A stretch of 64,000 nucleotides of DNA, taken from contig NZ_CP022365.1 of assembly GCF_003119115.1 (NCBI RefSeq), forward strand, positions 124,001-188,000, written 5' to 3'. Every line of letters starts with the position of its first letter. The stretch's first letter is position 1. A program made the position numbers and the translations under genes. The notes under the pieces are model-generated. The model was not told the DNA's origin and did no database searches. It worked only from the letters and a program-made list of their open reading frames with translations. Positions 45,817 through 54,174 of this stretch are shown here, in pieces. This stretch comes from Azospirillum sp. TSH58 (GTDB lineage Bacteria > Pseudomonadota > Alphaproteobacteria > Azospirillales > Azospirillaceae).

Positions 45817-48022
45817 GAGTGCTTCCCGGAGAAAGGTGGCGGTTCTGTTGGAACCAGAGGTGCCGGTAAACGTCGCAGCGCTGGAGCAGCTCGTCGTGCT
45901 TGCCCATGTCGTAGAGCTTGCCGCGCTCCAGCACCATGATCTGGTCGCAGTTGACCAGAGAGGCGAGGCGGTGGGAGATGACGATCATCGTCCGTCCCTG
46001 GGCGATGCGCGTCAGGTTGTTGTTGATGATCGCCTCGCTGTCGGGATCGAGCGCGCTGGTCGCCTCGTCCATGATGAGGACGGTTGGGTCGACGAGAAGC
46101 GCACGGGCGATGGCGATGCGCTGACGCTGCCCGCCCGACAGGTTGGCCGATCCCTCCTCGATCATCGTCTCATAGCCGCGCGGCAGGCGCTCGATGAACT
46201 CCTCCGCACCGGCGAGCCGGGCGGCCCGCATCACCTCTTCCAGGCTGGCGCTGCGGTTGGCGGCCATGATGTTTTCGCGGATCGTGCCGTTGAACAGGAA
46301 GTTGTCCTGCAGCACGACACCCAGGTTGGAGCGCAGATGGCTGAGGTCGATCTCGCGCAGGTCCACGCCATCGATCTTGATCAGGCCTTCGTAATTCTGG
46401 TGCAGGCCCTGGAGCAGACGCGTGACCGTCGTCTTGCCGGACCCGGAGCGCCCCATGACGCCGATGACCTGGCCGGCCTTGATGGAGAAGCCGACGCTGT
46501 CGAGCGCCGGGTTCTGCGCGCCGGGGTAACGGAAGCGGACATCGGCGAAGGTGATCTCGCCTTTGATCTCCGGCCGCACGCCCTGGCGGCCCGCCGCCTC
46601 CTCGGGCTCCTGGTTGACCACCGACGCCACCTGGGCGACGGCGCCACGCACCTCCTGGAACTGCTGCATCAGGCTGGCGATCTGCACGAAGGGCTGGGTG
46701 GCGCGGCTGGCGATCATGCTGAAGGCCACCAGCGAACCGCCGTAGACGACGGCGCCCTCACCGATCGCAAGATACGCGCCGAGGCCCAGCGAACCGGCGT
46801 AGATCGCCTTCTCCAGCGGCTGCAGAATGGTCTGCGGCTGGTTGGAGAGATGCTGCATGTTGGTGTTGGCGCGCACCGCCTCGGCCACCCGCACGTCCCA
46901 ATCCAGGCGCTTGCGCCCTTCCAGGGCCAGCGACTTGACCGTGCGCATGCCGTGCAGCACCTCGATCATGAAGGAGCCCTTGCGCTGCTCCGCCACGACG
47001 ACCTTGCCGTAGGCGCGGGCGAGCGGGCCGATGTAGACGACGACCACCAGCCCCATGATGCAGGCGATGGCCAGAACGTAGAAGGCCAGGGGGGCGCTGA
47101 GGACGAACATCGCCGGGATCAGCACGACCAGCGTCATGGAGTCCAGAAGCGTCCCGAACAGCTGCCCGGTCAGGAAGTTGCGGACGCGCCAGATCTCGTT
47201 GAGCTTGTAGTTGATGACGCCGGTCGGGGTCCGCTCGAAGAAATCGATCGGCAGATTGATCATCCGGTCGAAGATGTAGGTGCTGATGCGGGCGTCCACC
47301 CTGGCCGTGCCGATCGCCACCAGATACCGGCGCAGATAGCCGAAAAGGGTGTCGAACAGCAGCAGGAAGCCGATGGCCGTCAACAGCACATACAGCGTGG
47401 ACAGCCTCTGGTGCACCAGCACGCGGTCCAGGATCACCATGAAGAGCAGCGGCGGCACCAGCGCGAACAGGCTGAGGACCAGGGCCGAAATGCCGACATC
47501 GCGGAAAATCTTCTTTTCCCGCAGAATCTGCCCGAACAGCCAGGTGAACCCGAACGGCCGCTCCTCGTCGCTCACGCCGTAGCGGCGCTTGACGAAGATC
47601 GCCTCGCCGTCCCAGACTGCCCCCAACCGCAGCTCATCCACGGCGACGCAGGCCTGGTCGGGGCTGAGCGGGTCCTGCAGCATCGCGGCCGGCGCGCCGC
47701 CATCCTCGCGGAAGGCGACCATCACCATGGTGCTGCCGTCGCGCAGCCGGAGCATCAGCGGCAGCGCCTTGCCGAGGCGCGACAGATGCTTCCAGCCGAG
47801 CCTGGCCGAACGAACGGTCAGCCCGCTGTTCTCGGCGATCTTCAGCAGGGTCGCCGTGGATGGCTCCGGTTCCCCGCTTTCGATGCCGTAATCGCGCCGC
47901 ATCTGTTCGACCGACAAGTGCAACCCGTGGTGCCGGGCCACGACGGCGAGCGCATTGAGACTGGTGGTTCGCATGGCCTCCGAAGAGGTGTGCTGTGGAT
48001 CGGCGGCGGTCTTGCTCTGCAT
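45779..48022 (-). CDS. Type I secretion ABC exporter with C39-like domain (HlyB-type)
   Basis: About 747 residues in the order: C39-like N-terminal domain (~10-130) in which the catalytic Cys of true peptidases is replaced (TTSLNALAVVARHHG), so it is a non-cleaving HlyB-type docking domain for RTX substrates; six membrane segments (~150-440); nucleotide-binding domain with Walker A GRSGSGKTTV, signature LSGGQRQRIAIARAL, Walker B VLIMDEATSALD and switch His ISHRLAS. Substrates are probably the RTX protein (23.4 kb) and the M10 protease (34.5 kb). The ATG at 48022 follows AGAGG at good distance. Divergent from a GT2 gene. Confidence 0.94.
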   Translation of the reverse strand: MQSKTAADPQHTSSEAMRTTSLNALAVVARHHGLHLSVEQMRRDYGIESGEPEPSTATLLKIAENSGLTVRSARLGWKHLSRLGKALPLMLRLRDGSTMVMVAFREDGGAPAAMLQDPLSPDQACVAVDELRLGAVWDGEAIFVKRRYGVSDEERPFGFTWLFGQILREKKIFRDVGISALVLSLFALVPPLLFMVILDRVLVHQRLSTLYVLLTAIGFLLLFDTLFGYLRRYLVAIGTARVDARISTYIFDRMINLPIDFFERTPTGVINYKLNEIWRVRNFLTGQLFGTLLDSMTLVVLIPAMFVLSAPLAFYVLAIACIMGLVVVVYIGPLARAYGKVVVAEQRKGSFMIEVLHGMRTVKSLALEGRKRLDWDVRVAEAVRANTNMQHLSNQPQTILQPLEKAIYAGSLGLGAYLAIGEGAVVYGGSLVAFSMIASRATQPFVQIASLMQQFQEVRGAVAQVASVVNQEPEEAAGRQGVRPEIKGEITFADVRFRYPGAQNPALDSVGFSIKAGQVIGVMGRSGSGKTTVTRLLQGLHQNYEGLIKIDGVDLREIDLSHLRSNLGVVLQDNFLFNGTIRENIMAANRSASLEEVMRAARLAGAEEFIERLPRGYETMIEEGSANLSGGQRQRIAIARALLVDPTVLIMDEATSALDPDSEAIINNNLTRIAQGRTMIVISHRLASLVNCDQIMVLERGKLYDMGKHDELLQRCDVYRHLWFQQNRHLSPGSTHDRAPLTPAATA

Positions 48023-48151
48023 CTGGCCTCTATGCCCCAGTCGCTCTTCCGGTGGCCTCACCGGCCGCGCGACTGTACTGTACCACCTTCATCCGATACA
48101 AGCGTTGCACTCGGAGCGCTCAATTTGAGCGAGCCCGACAGGAGCAGGTGG

Positions 48152-49027
48152 ATGAAGGTCTCGGTTATTACGATTTGCCGGAATGCCCGTGACGGCATAT
48201 GCCGCACATTGGAGAGCGTTGCACAGCAATCTTACCAGAACATTGAGCATATCATCATTGATGGGGCTTCGACCGATGGAACGCTGGAGATCCTAAAAGG
48301 TCACCGGCACCGACCGGCGGTTCTCCTGTCGGAACCCGATGGCGGCATCTACGATGCGATGAACAAGGGGCTCGCGCGGGCGACCGGCGACGTGATCCAT
48401 TTCCTGAACGCGGAGGATTGGTTCTACGACGCCCGCTCGGTCGAGAAGGCGGTGCGCTTCATCGAACGACACCCGGAGGTTGACCTCTTCTACGGGGATA
48501 TCGAGGTCCGCCTGCCCGAGGGCGGATCGGTCATACACACCCCGCAGGGAGCCGACAAGGCCGCGGAGGCCATGATCTGCGGTTGTTTGCCGCATCAGGG
48601 GACCTTCGCGCGGCGGTCGGTGTTCGACCGCACCGGCCCCTTCGACACACGATGGCGGGTTCACGCCGATTACGACTGGTTCCTGAAGGCCATCGCCGAC
48701 CCGTCGGTCACGCTGATGCACATGCCGGTGACGGTGGCGTCCTTCGGGCTGGGCGGCACCTCCAGCAACCTCGCCAAGGGCCAGCCGGAGGTCTACGCCA
48801 TCCAGAACGCCCTGCCCTTCTACCAGTCGGAGGCGTGGCTGCGCCGGCGGATCGAGCTGTATCAGGAAAGTTTCCTGGCCGTCCGGCTGGAGAACGCCGA
48901 ACTGAAGCGCCGGCTGGCCGAGGCCGGCGGCTTTCCCCACATTCCCTGGCGCCGTCTGGCCCGCGGCCTTGCACGCCGAGGGCGCGACCGGATGCGGCGG
49001 CTGCTGCGCCGCATCCGGGAAGGCTGA
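48152..49027 (+). CDS. GT2 glycosyltransferase (colanic-acid WcaA/WcaE-like)
   Basis: About 291 residues. It starts MKVSVITICRNARDGICRTL, with HIIIDGASTDGTLEIL and LSEPDGGIYDAMNKGLARATGD, the classic pattern of GT2 enzymes such as WcaE; the DxD-like site is LNAEDWF, and CLPHQGTFARRSVF and DYDWFLKAI complete the acceptor side. The C-terminal 40 residues are strongly basic (RRLARGLARRGRDRMRRLLRR) and may tether it to the membrane. AGGAG precedes the ATG. It is divergent from the HlyB-like gene and converges on fcl. Confidence 0.9.
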   Translation: MKVSVITICRNARDGICRTLESVAQQSYQNIEHIIIDGASTDGTLEILKGHRHRPAVLLSEPDGGIYDAMNKGLARATGDVIHFLNAEDWFYDARSVEKAVRFIERHPEVDLFYGDIEVRLPEGGSVIHTPQGADKAAEAMICGCLPHQGTFARRSVFDRTGPFDTRWRVHADYDWFLKAIADPSVTLMHMPVTVASFGLGGTSSNLAKGQPEVYAIQNALPFYQSEAWLRRRIELYQESFLAVRLENAELKRRLAEAGGFPHIPWRRLARGLARRGRDRMRRLLRRIREG

Positions 49028-49041
49028 CGCCGGCGCCCGCC

Positions 49042-50025
49042 TCAGCGGCCTGCGGGCAGGCCGCGCAGGGTGCCGGTGTCCAGCTTCTCCAGATACCAGC
49101 GGTAGGTGCGCTCGAACCCCTCGCGCAGCGGGGTCGGGGCGGCCCAGCCCATATCGGCCAGCCGGTGATTGTCCATGATCTTGCGCGGGGTGCCGTTCGG
49201 CTTGGACGGGTCGAAACGGAAGCCGCCCTCATAGCCGATCACGCCGGCCAGCAGTTCGGCGAGGCCGCGAATGGAAATCTCGTGGCCGGAGCCGAGGTTG
49301 ACATGCGGCTCACCCGAATAATGCTTCGCCAGGAAGACCAGCCCGTCGGCCAGATCCTCGACGAACAGGAATTCGCGCAGCGGGCTGCCGTCGCCCCAGA
49401 GGTCGACGCTGGCCGCCCCTTCGGTCTTGGCCCGATGGATCTTGACCATCAGCGCGGCGGCGACGTGCCCCTGCTCGATGTCGAAGTTGTCGCCGAAGCC
49501 GTAGAGGTTGGTCGGCATGGCCGAGATGAAGTCGCAACCGTATTGCCGGCGGTAGGCCTGGCACATCTTGATGCCGGCGATCTTGGCGATCGCGTACCAT
49601 TCGTTGGTCGGCTCCAGCGGCCCGGTCAACAGCGATTCCTCCGGGATGGGCTGCGGCGCCATCCGCGGGTAGATGCAGGAGGACCCCAGGAAGACCAGCT
49701 TGCGCACGCCGACCTGCTTGGCGGCGTGGATGATGTTGGTCTCGATCGCCAGATTCTCGTAGAGGAATTCGGCCGGGCGCGTGTTGTTGGCGTGAATGCC
49801 GCCGACCAGGGCGGCGGTGAGGAAGACGACGTCCGGCCGCGCCTCGGCCATCCACGCCTCCACCTCGGCCTGACGGCGCAGATCGACCGTCTCACGGCCC
49901 ACGGTCAGGATCTCGCAAGGCTCCCGCTCCAGCCGGCGGACCACCGCCGACCCCGCCATGCCGCGATGCCCCGCGACCCACACCCGCTTGCCGTCCAGGG
50001 AAAAGGCTGCCGTTCCCGTCGTCAT
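49042..50025 (-). CDS. fcl: GDP-L-fucose synthase
   Basis: About 327 residues. NADP-binding VWVAGHRGMAGSAVVRRL, the conserved AALVGGIHANNTRPAEFLYENL, the catalytic Ser-Ser-Cys in GSSCIYPR and YxxxK in YAIAKIAG, and TNLYGFGDNFD and SPLREFLFVEDLADG are all typical Fcl/WcaG segments. It epimerises and reduces GDP-4-keto-6-deoxymannose, made by Gmd, to GDP-L-fucose. The ATG at 50025 is four bases after the Wzt stop, making it the last gene of the minus-strand block gmd, gmd-like, wzm, wzt, fcl. Confidence 0.95.
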   Translation of the reverse strand: MTTGTAAFSLDGKRVWVAGHRGMAGSAVVRRLEREPCEILTVGRETVDLRRQAEVEAWMAEARPDVVFLTAALVGGIHANNTRPAEFLYENLAIETNIIHAAKQVGVRKLVFLGSSCIYPRMAPQPIPEESLLTGPLEPTNEWYAIAKIAGIKMCQAYRRQYGCDFISAMPTNLYGFGDNFDIEQGHVAAALMVKIHRAKTEGAASVDLWGDGSPLREFLFVEDLADGLVFLAKHYSGEPHVNLGSGHEISIRGLAELLAGVIGYEGGFRFDPSKPNGTPRKIMDNHRLADMGWAAPTPLREGFERTYRWYLEKLDTGTLRGLPAGR

Positions 50026-50029
50026 CCGA

Positions 50030-50812
50030 TCACTCTTCTCCGTCTCGCGGCGCCGGTTCGCCGCCCGCATTGTGTTTGTGATACGCGGCCAGCACCTCGT
50101 CAACGGGACCGATGCGCACGACCGCGCCGCGTTCCAGCCAGAGGGCCTTGTTGCACAGCCGCTTCAGAACCTCGTCCACATGGGAGGCCACGACCATGAT
50201 GCTGGACCGGTTCACGAAGCCTTCGGCCCGGCGCTGCGCCTTTTCCAGGAACTGGGTGTCGCTGACGGCGATCCATTCGTCCATCAGCAGGATTTCCGGA
50301 TCGACCGCGGTCGCCGCGGCGAAGGCCAGCCGCAGCGTCATGCCCGCCGAGTAGGTGCGCACCGGAAGGTCGAGATAGTCGCCGAGTTCGGTGAAGGCGG
50401 CGATGTCGTCCATCTTGGACTCGATCTCATCACCGTCGATGCCGAAATAGGCGGCGCGCATCCGGATGTTGTCGTAGCCCGACGCGTCCATGTCCAGCCC
50501 CAGCCCGAGGTCGAACAGTGGCGTGACGCTGCCCTCGACGCGGATGCGCCCGGCGGTCGGTTCGTACACGCCGGCCAGAACGCGCAGCAGGGTCGTCTTG
50601 CCGGCCCCGTTGCCGCCGACCAGCCCGACCCGGTCGCCGTGCTCCAGCGTCAGGTTCAGGTTGCTCAGCGCCTTCACCGTGATGCGGTGGTGCGCGTCGT
50701 GCTTCAGCGCGCCGCTGGTGGAGGTGCGGAGCAGCGTCTTCTTCAGGGAGCGCGCGCTTCCCTGATAGAGCACGAAATCGACCGAAACGTCGTTCAGGCG
50801 GATCGAAGCCAT
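50030..50812 (-). CDS. wzt: ABC polysaccharide exporter ATPase without binding domain (second copy)
   Basis: 260 residues. Walker A GLVGGNGAGKTTLLRVLAG, signature TYSAGMTLRLAFA, Walker B ILLMDEWIAVSD and the switch His in VVASHVDEVL. Length matches the short Wzt/RfbE/KpsT type that ends with the nucleotide-binding domain, unlike the 450-residue copy at 12.3 kb. In systems of this kind export is coupled to synthesis rather than triggered by a capped end. It is 15 bp behind its permease and 4 bp before fcl. The chain exported is probably built with GDP-derived deoxysugars. Confidence 0.94.
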   Translation of the reverse strand: MASIRLNDVSVDFVLYQGSARSLKKTLLRTSTSGALKHDAHHRITVKALSNLNLTLEHGDRVGLVGGNGAGKTTLLRVLAGVYEPTAGRIRVEGSVTPLFDLGLGLDMDASGYDNIRMRAAYFGIDGDEIESKMDDIAAFTELGDYLDLPVRTYSAGMTLRLAFAAATAVDPEILLMDEWIAVSDTQFLEKAQRRAEGFVNRSSIMVVASHVDEVLKRLCNKALWLERGAVVRIGPVDEVLAAYHKHNAGGEPAPRDGEE

Positions 50813-50827
50813 TCCAGATCCAATGGG

Positions 50828-51685
50828 TCAGAGCCAGTAGGCGATGCGTTTGCGGAAGCGGGCGAAGCAGGCGAAGGTGAAGGCCCAGCCGGCGGCGGCG
50901 AACAGCAGGCCGGCCACCCAGCTTTCCCAGCCCGGCACATGGCCCAGCAGCGGTGCCCGGATGACCTCCAGCAGATGATAGAAGGGGTTCAGAATCATCA
51001 GATAGCGGCGGTCGCCCAGCAGTTCCGGCTTCCACATGACCGGCGTCACGAAGAACAGGAGCTGGATCACGCTGCCGATGATCGGTGGCACGTCGCGGAA
51101 ACGGGTGCAGATCATGCCGAGCAGCAGCATGATCCAGCCGGCGTTCACCAGGAGCAGCGCCAGCCCGGCCACCGCCAGGAGGCCCGCCGCGCCCGGCCAG
51201 ATCCCGAAGATCAGGGCCACCACCGCGAAGATCACGATGTTGTGGCCGTAGATGATCAGATTGCGCCACAGGGCCCGCAGGATGTGCACCGACATCGGAA
51301 TGCGGACATTCTTGATGAGCGGCTCCAGCTCGATGAAGCTGATGCAACCTTCGTTGAGGAAGGAGGCGATCAGGGTCCAGGTGGCCAGCCCGACCGCCAG
51401 GAAGGGCAGATACCCCTCCAGGTCCAACCGGAACAGCGTGCCGTAGATCAGCCCCAGGCTGCCCACCATGACGGCCATGCTGAGCGTCAGCCAGAAGGGT
51501 CCCAGGACCGAGCGGCGGTAGCGCTTGCGGATGTCGTGCCAGCCGAGCCGGCTCCACAGCCGCCAACGCAGGGCGCCGTCCCTGAGATCCTCCCAGGCCC
51601 GCACCGCCTCGCTGCGGTCTCCGGAGTCGTAGATGGCTCCGTTCCTCTGTCGGGTGGCGGCGGCGGGAAAGCTCTCGGTGGTCAT
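50828..51685 (-). CDS. wzm: ABC polysaccharide exporter permease (second copy)
   Basis: About 285 residues, six hydrophobic segments of the ABC-2 type. The amphipathic WSRLGWHDIRKRYRRSVLGPFW and the late motifs QLLFFVTPVMWKPELL and LNPFYHLLEVIRAPLLG are characteristic of Wzm/RfbA/KpsM-type exporters. The ATG at 51685 follows GAGAGAA. The first copy at 11.5 kb is clearly different in sequence, so the two exporters are not recent duplicates. A 161-bp gap separates it from the gmd-like gene. Confidence 0.94.
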   Translation of the reverse strand: MTTESFPAAATRQRNGAIYDSGDRSEAVRAWEDLRDGALRWRLWSRLGWHDIRKRYRRSVLGPFWLTLSMAVMVGSLGLIYGTLFRLDLEGYLPFLAVGLATWTLIASFLNEGCISFIELEPLIKNVRIPMSVHILRALWRNLIIYGHNIVIFAVVALIFGIWPGAAGLLAVAGLALLLVNAGWIMLLLGMICTRFRDVPPIIGSVIQLLFFVTPVMWKPELLGDRRYLMILNPFYHLLEVIRAPLLGHVPGWESWVAGLLFAAAGWAFTFACFARFRKRIAYWL

Positions 51686-51846
51686 TTCTCTCGCAATCCA
51701 CTCAAAGCCAGGCCGGCGGGGTGGGAAAAGCCATGGTCGGCGGCCCTGCAACACAGACAGGAACGGGCCGGTTCTATACCCCGGTCCCGGCCACCTTCAC
51801 AGTCCTCTCTTTTGGCCCTTCTCTCGGCCCTGTGCCGGGCCACCTC

Positions 51847-52815
51847 CTATGGCGGCGGCAGGGCCAGTTCCGCCTCGATCAACCGGCTGACGAGATCCGG
51901 CATCAGGGTTTCGGCCTTCCAGCCCAAACGGGCCGCGGCCTTGGCCGGGTTGCCGACGCTGCGATGGATGTCCATCGGCCGCAGGTTCGTGGCACCCTGG
52001 ACCACATGCTCCCGCCAGTCCATGCCGAAATGCGCAAAGGCCGTCCGGACGAAATCCTCCAGCGCATGCATCCGGCCGGTGGCGATGACGAAGTCGTCCG
52101 GCTCGTCCTGCTGGAGCATCCGCCACATGGCGTCCACATATTCCGGCGCCCAGCCCCAGTCGCGCGCCACCGCGAGGTTCCCCAGTTCCAGAGTCTTCGC
52201 CCGGCCCTGCGCCACCGCGATGGCGCCGCGGACGATCTTGCGGGTGACGAAGCGCGCCGGACGCAGCGGCGACTCGTGGTTGAACAGGATCCCGGAGCAG
52301 GCATAGAGCCCGTAAGCCTGCCGGTAGTTGGCGACCATCCAATGGGCCGCCGATTTGGCGACGCCATAGGGGCTGCAGGGGCGGAAGGCCGTCGTCTCGC
52401 CGGCCGGCTCGTCCAGGGTGTTGCCGAAGCTCTCGCTGGACGAGGCGTGGTAGAAGCGCGCGTCCACCCCCAGGAAGCGGATGGCCTCCAGGATGTTCAG
52501 TGTGCCGTTCAGGATGCTGTCGATCGTCTCGACCGGCTGCTCGAAGGACAGCCCCACCGCCGACTGGGCCGAGAGATTGTAGATCTCGTTGGGCTTCACC
52601 GCCCGGATCACCTGCACGATGCTGCGGAAATCGTGCAGGGTCGCCGAATGGACGTTCACCCGGTCGCGGATGCCCAGGATCGTCAGGTTGCGGAACGACG
52701 CGATCTCGCAGTCCCGCGAGGTGCCATGGACGGTGTAGCCGCGGTCGAGCAGATGCCGGGCAAGATAGCTTCCATCCTGCCCGGAAACCCCGAAGATCAG
52801 TGCGGTCCGCGCCAC
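51847..52815 (-). CDS. GDP-mannose 4,6-dehydratase-like SDR (paralogue)
   Basis: 322 residues. It resembles Gmd throughout: LIFGVSGQDGSYLARHLLDRGY, YNLSAQSAVGLSFEQPVETID, catalytic Ser-Glu in ASSSESFGNT, YxxxK in YGVAKSAAHW and ARDWGWAPEYVDAMW. It is shorter than the neighbouring Gmd by ~30 residues and lacks the RRSSSFNT loop after strand 2 (it has TSRDCEIASF instead), which contacts the nucleotide in true Gmd. It may therefore be a second dehydratase with altered specificity or act as a reductase of the Rmd kind. It lies about 20 bp behind gmd. Confidence 0.82.
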   Translation of the reverse strand: MARTALIFGVSGQDGSYLARHLLDRGYTVHGTSRDCEIASFRNLTILGIRDRVNVHSATLHDFRSIVQVIRAVKPNEIYNLSAQSAVGLSFEQPVETIDSILNGTLNILEAIRFLGVDARFYHASSSESFGNTLDEPAGETTAFRPCSPYGVAKSAAHWMVANYRQAYGLYACSGILFNHESPLRPARFVTRKIVRGAIAVAQGRAKTLELGNLAVARDWGWAPEYVDAMWRMLQQDEPDDFVIATGRMHALEDFVRTAFAHFGMDWREHVVQGATNLRPMDIHRSVGNPAKAAARLGWKAETLMPDLVSRLIEAELALPPP

Positions 52816-52834
52816 GGCGGCTCCTCCGGAGGGA

Positions 52835-53896
52835 TCAGGCCCGGCGCCCCGCCGCCTCGCGCTCGAAGCGAGCGAGGTCGCTCGACACCATCTCGCGCAC
52901 CAGTTCCGGGAAGGTGGTGGTGTGTTTCCAGCCCAGCTTGGCGTGAGCCTTGGACGGATCGCCCAGCAGCAGGTCCACCTCGGTCGGGCGGAAATAGCGC
53001 GGATCGACCTCGATCAGCACGTCGCCGGTCGCCACGTCCACGCCCTTCTCGTCCACCCCCGTACCGCGCCATTCGATCTTGCGGCCCACGCAGCCGAAGG
53101 CCAGCTCCACGAACTCGCGGATAGAATGGGTCTCGCCGGTGGCGAGGACGTAATCGTCGGCCTGGTCCTGCTGCAGGATGCGCCACATGCCTTCGACATA
53201 GTCGCGGGCGTGGCCCCAGTCGCGCTTGGCGTCCAGGTTGCCGAGATAGAGCGCCTTCTGGAGGCCGAGCTGGATGGCCGCGACGGCGCGGGTGATCTTG
53301 CGGGTGACGAAGGTCTCGCCGCGGGTCGGGCCCTCATGATTGAACAGGATGCCGTTGGAGGCGTGCATCCCATAGGCCTCGCGGTAGTTCACCGTGATCC
53401 AGTAGGCGTAGAGCTTCGCCGCCGCGTAGGGGCTGCGCGGGTAGAAGGGCGTCGTCTCCTTCTGCGGCGTCTCCTGCACGAGGCCGTACAGCTCGGAGGT
53501 GGACGCCTGGTAGAAGCGCGTCTTCTTTTCCAGGCCGAGGATGCGGATCGCCTCCAGCAGGCGCAGCGTGCCGAGGCCGTCGGAGTTCGCCGTGTATTCC
53601 GGCGTCTCGAAGCTCACCTGCACATGGCTCTGGGCGGCGAGGTTGTAGATTTCGTCCGGCTGGACCTCCTGGACGATGCGGATCAGGTTGGTCGCGTCGG
53701 TCAGGTCGCCGTAATGCATCCGGAAGCGGACGTCGCCCTCGTGCACGTCGTGGTACAGGTGCTCGACACGCTCCGTGTTGAACGAAGACGAGCGCCGCTT
53801 GACACCGTGAACGGTGTAGCCCTTCGCGAGCAGAAGCTCCGCGAGATAGGCGCCATCCTGTCCCGTGACGCCCGTGATCAAAGCAACCTTGCTCAA
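52835..53896 (-). CDS. gmd: GDP-mannose 4,6-dehydratase
   Basis: About 353 residues. [19 protein letters not shown] (NADP loop), [18 protein letters not shown], the catalytic Thr-Ser-Glu in STSELYG, YxxxK in [10 protein letters not shown] and [20 protein letters not shown] are canonical Gmd segments. It makes GDP-4-keto-6-deoxy-D-mannose, feeding fcl and possibly the paralogue. I choose the TTG at 53896: it has AGGAG at six bases and starts the protein right at SKVALITG; the TTG at 53917 has no such site. A 32-bp perfect palindrome lies 36 bp upstream. First gene of the minus-strand GDP-sugar/export block. Confidence 0.93.
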   Translation of the reverse strand: MSKVALITGVTGQDGAYLAELLLAKGYTVHGVKRRSSSFNTERVEHLYHDVHEGDVRFRMHYGDLTDATNLIRIVQEVQPDEIYNLAAQSHVQVSFETPEYTANSDGLGTLRLLEAIRILGLEKKTRFYQASTSELYGLVQETPQKETTPFYPRSPYAAAKLYAYWITVNYREAYGMHASNGILFNHEGPTRGETFVTRKITRAVAAIQLGLQKALYLGNLDAKRDWGHARDYVEGMWRILQQDQADDYVLATGETHSIREFVELAFGCVGRKIEWRGTGVDEKGVDVATGDVLIEVDPRYFRPTEVDLLLGDPSKAHAKLGWKHTTTFPELVREMVSSDLARFEREAAGRRA

Positions 53897-53931
53897 CGCT
53901 CGCTCCTGTTTTTCCAAAGCGTCATATCAGA

Positions 53932-53963
53932 TTCGGTCCGGGCGCCATGGCGCCCGGACCGAA
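53932..53963. promoter_or_regulatory. 32-bp perfect palindrome upstream of gmd
   Basis: Left half TTCGGTCCGGGCGCCA (53932-53947), right half its exact reverse complement (53948-53963), with no loop. The run of A on its right is on the wrong side to make it an intrinsic terminator for gmd-direction transcripts. It could be an operator, or a 5'-leader hairpin of the gmd transcript, or a barrier against read-through from upstream. Confidence 0.7.
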
Positions 53964-54174
53964 AAACCACTCTCCTCTGGGACTAAGCAGTTTTCCCAAA
54001 CTCCGCCTGCTCATGGGCGAACTTGGAAATTTGCAACCGCAGCGCCCTTATGAAGGCCCTGCATGAGTGCGCGGATCCCACGCGCACGTCAACCTCTTTG
54101 CTTTCCGGTTCCGGCGTTTTGAACTCCCCTCTGCCGGGAGGCTTCCGGGCCGGATACCTGTGGAAGACGGCGGC
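53964..54174. other. Gene-free gap between gmd and the GT61-like gene
   Basis: No gene is supported. The gap must carry the gmd promoter; no clear -35/-10 pair is visible. Confidence 0.4.

Noticed and set aside
53932-53963. Reading the palindrome as an intrinsic terminator
   Set aside because: The A run follows it on the plus strand, where no gene runs towards it; for minus-strand transcripts the T run precedes the stem.
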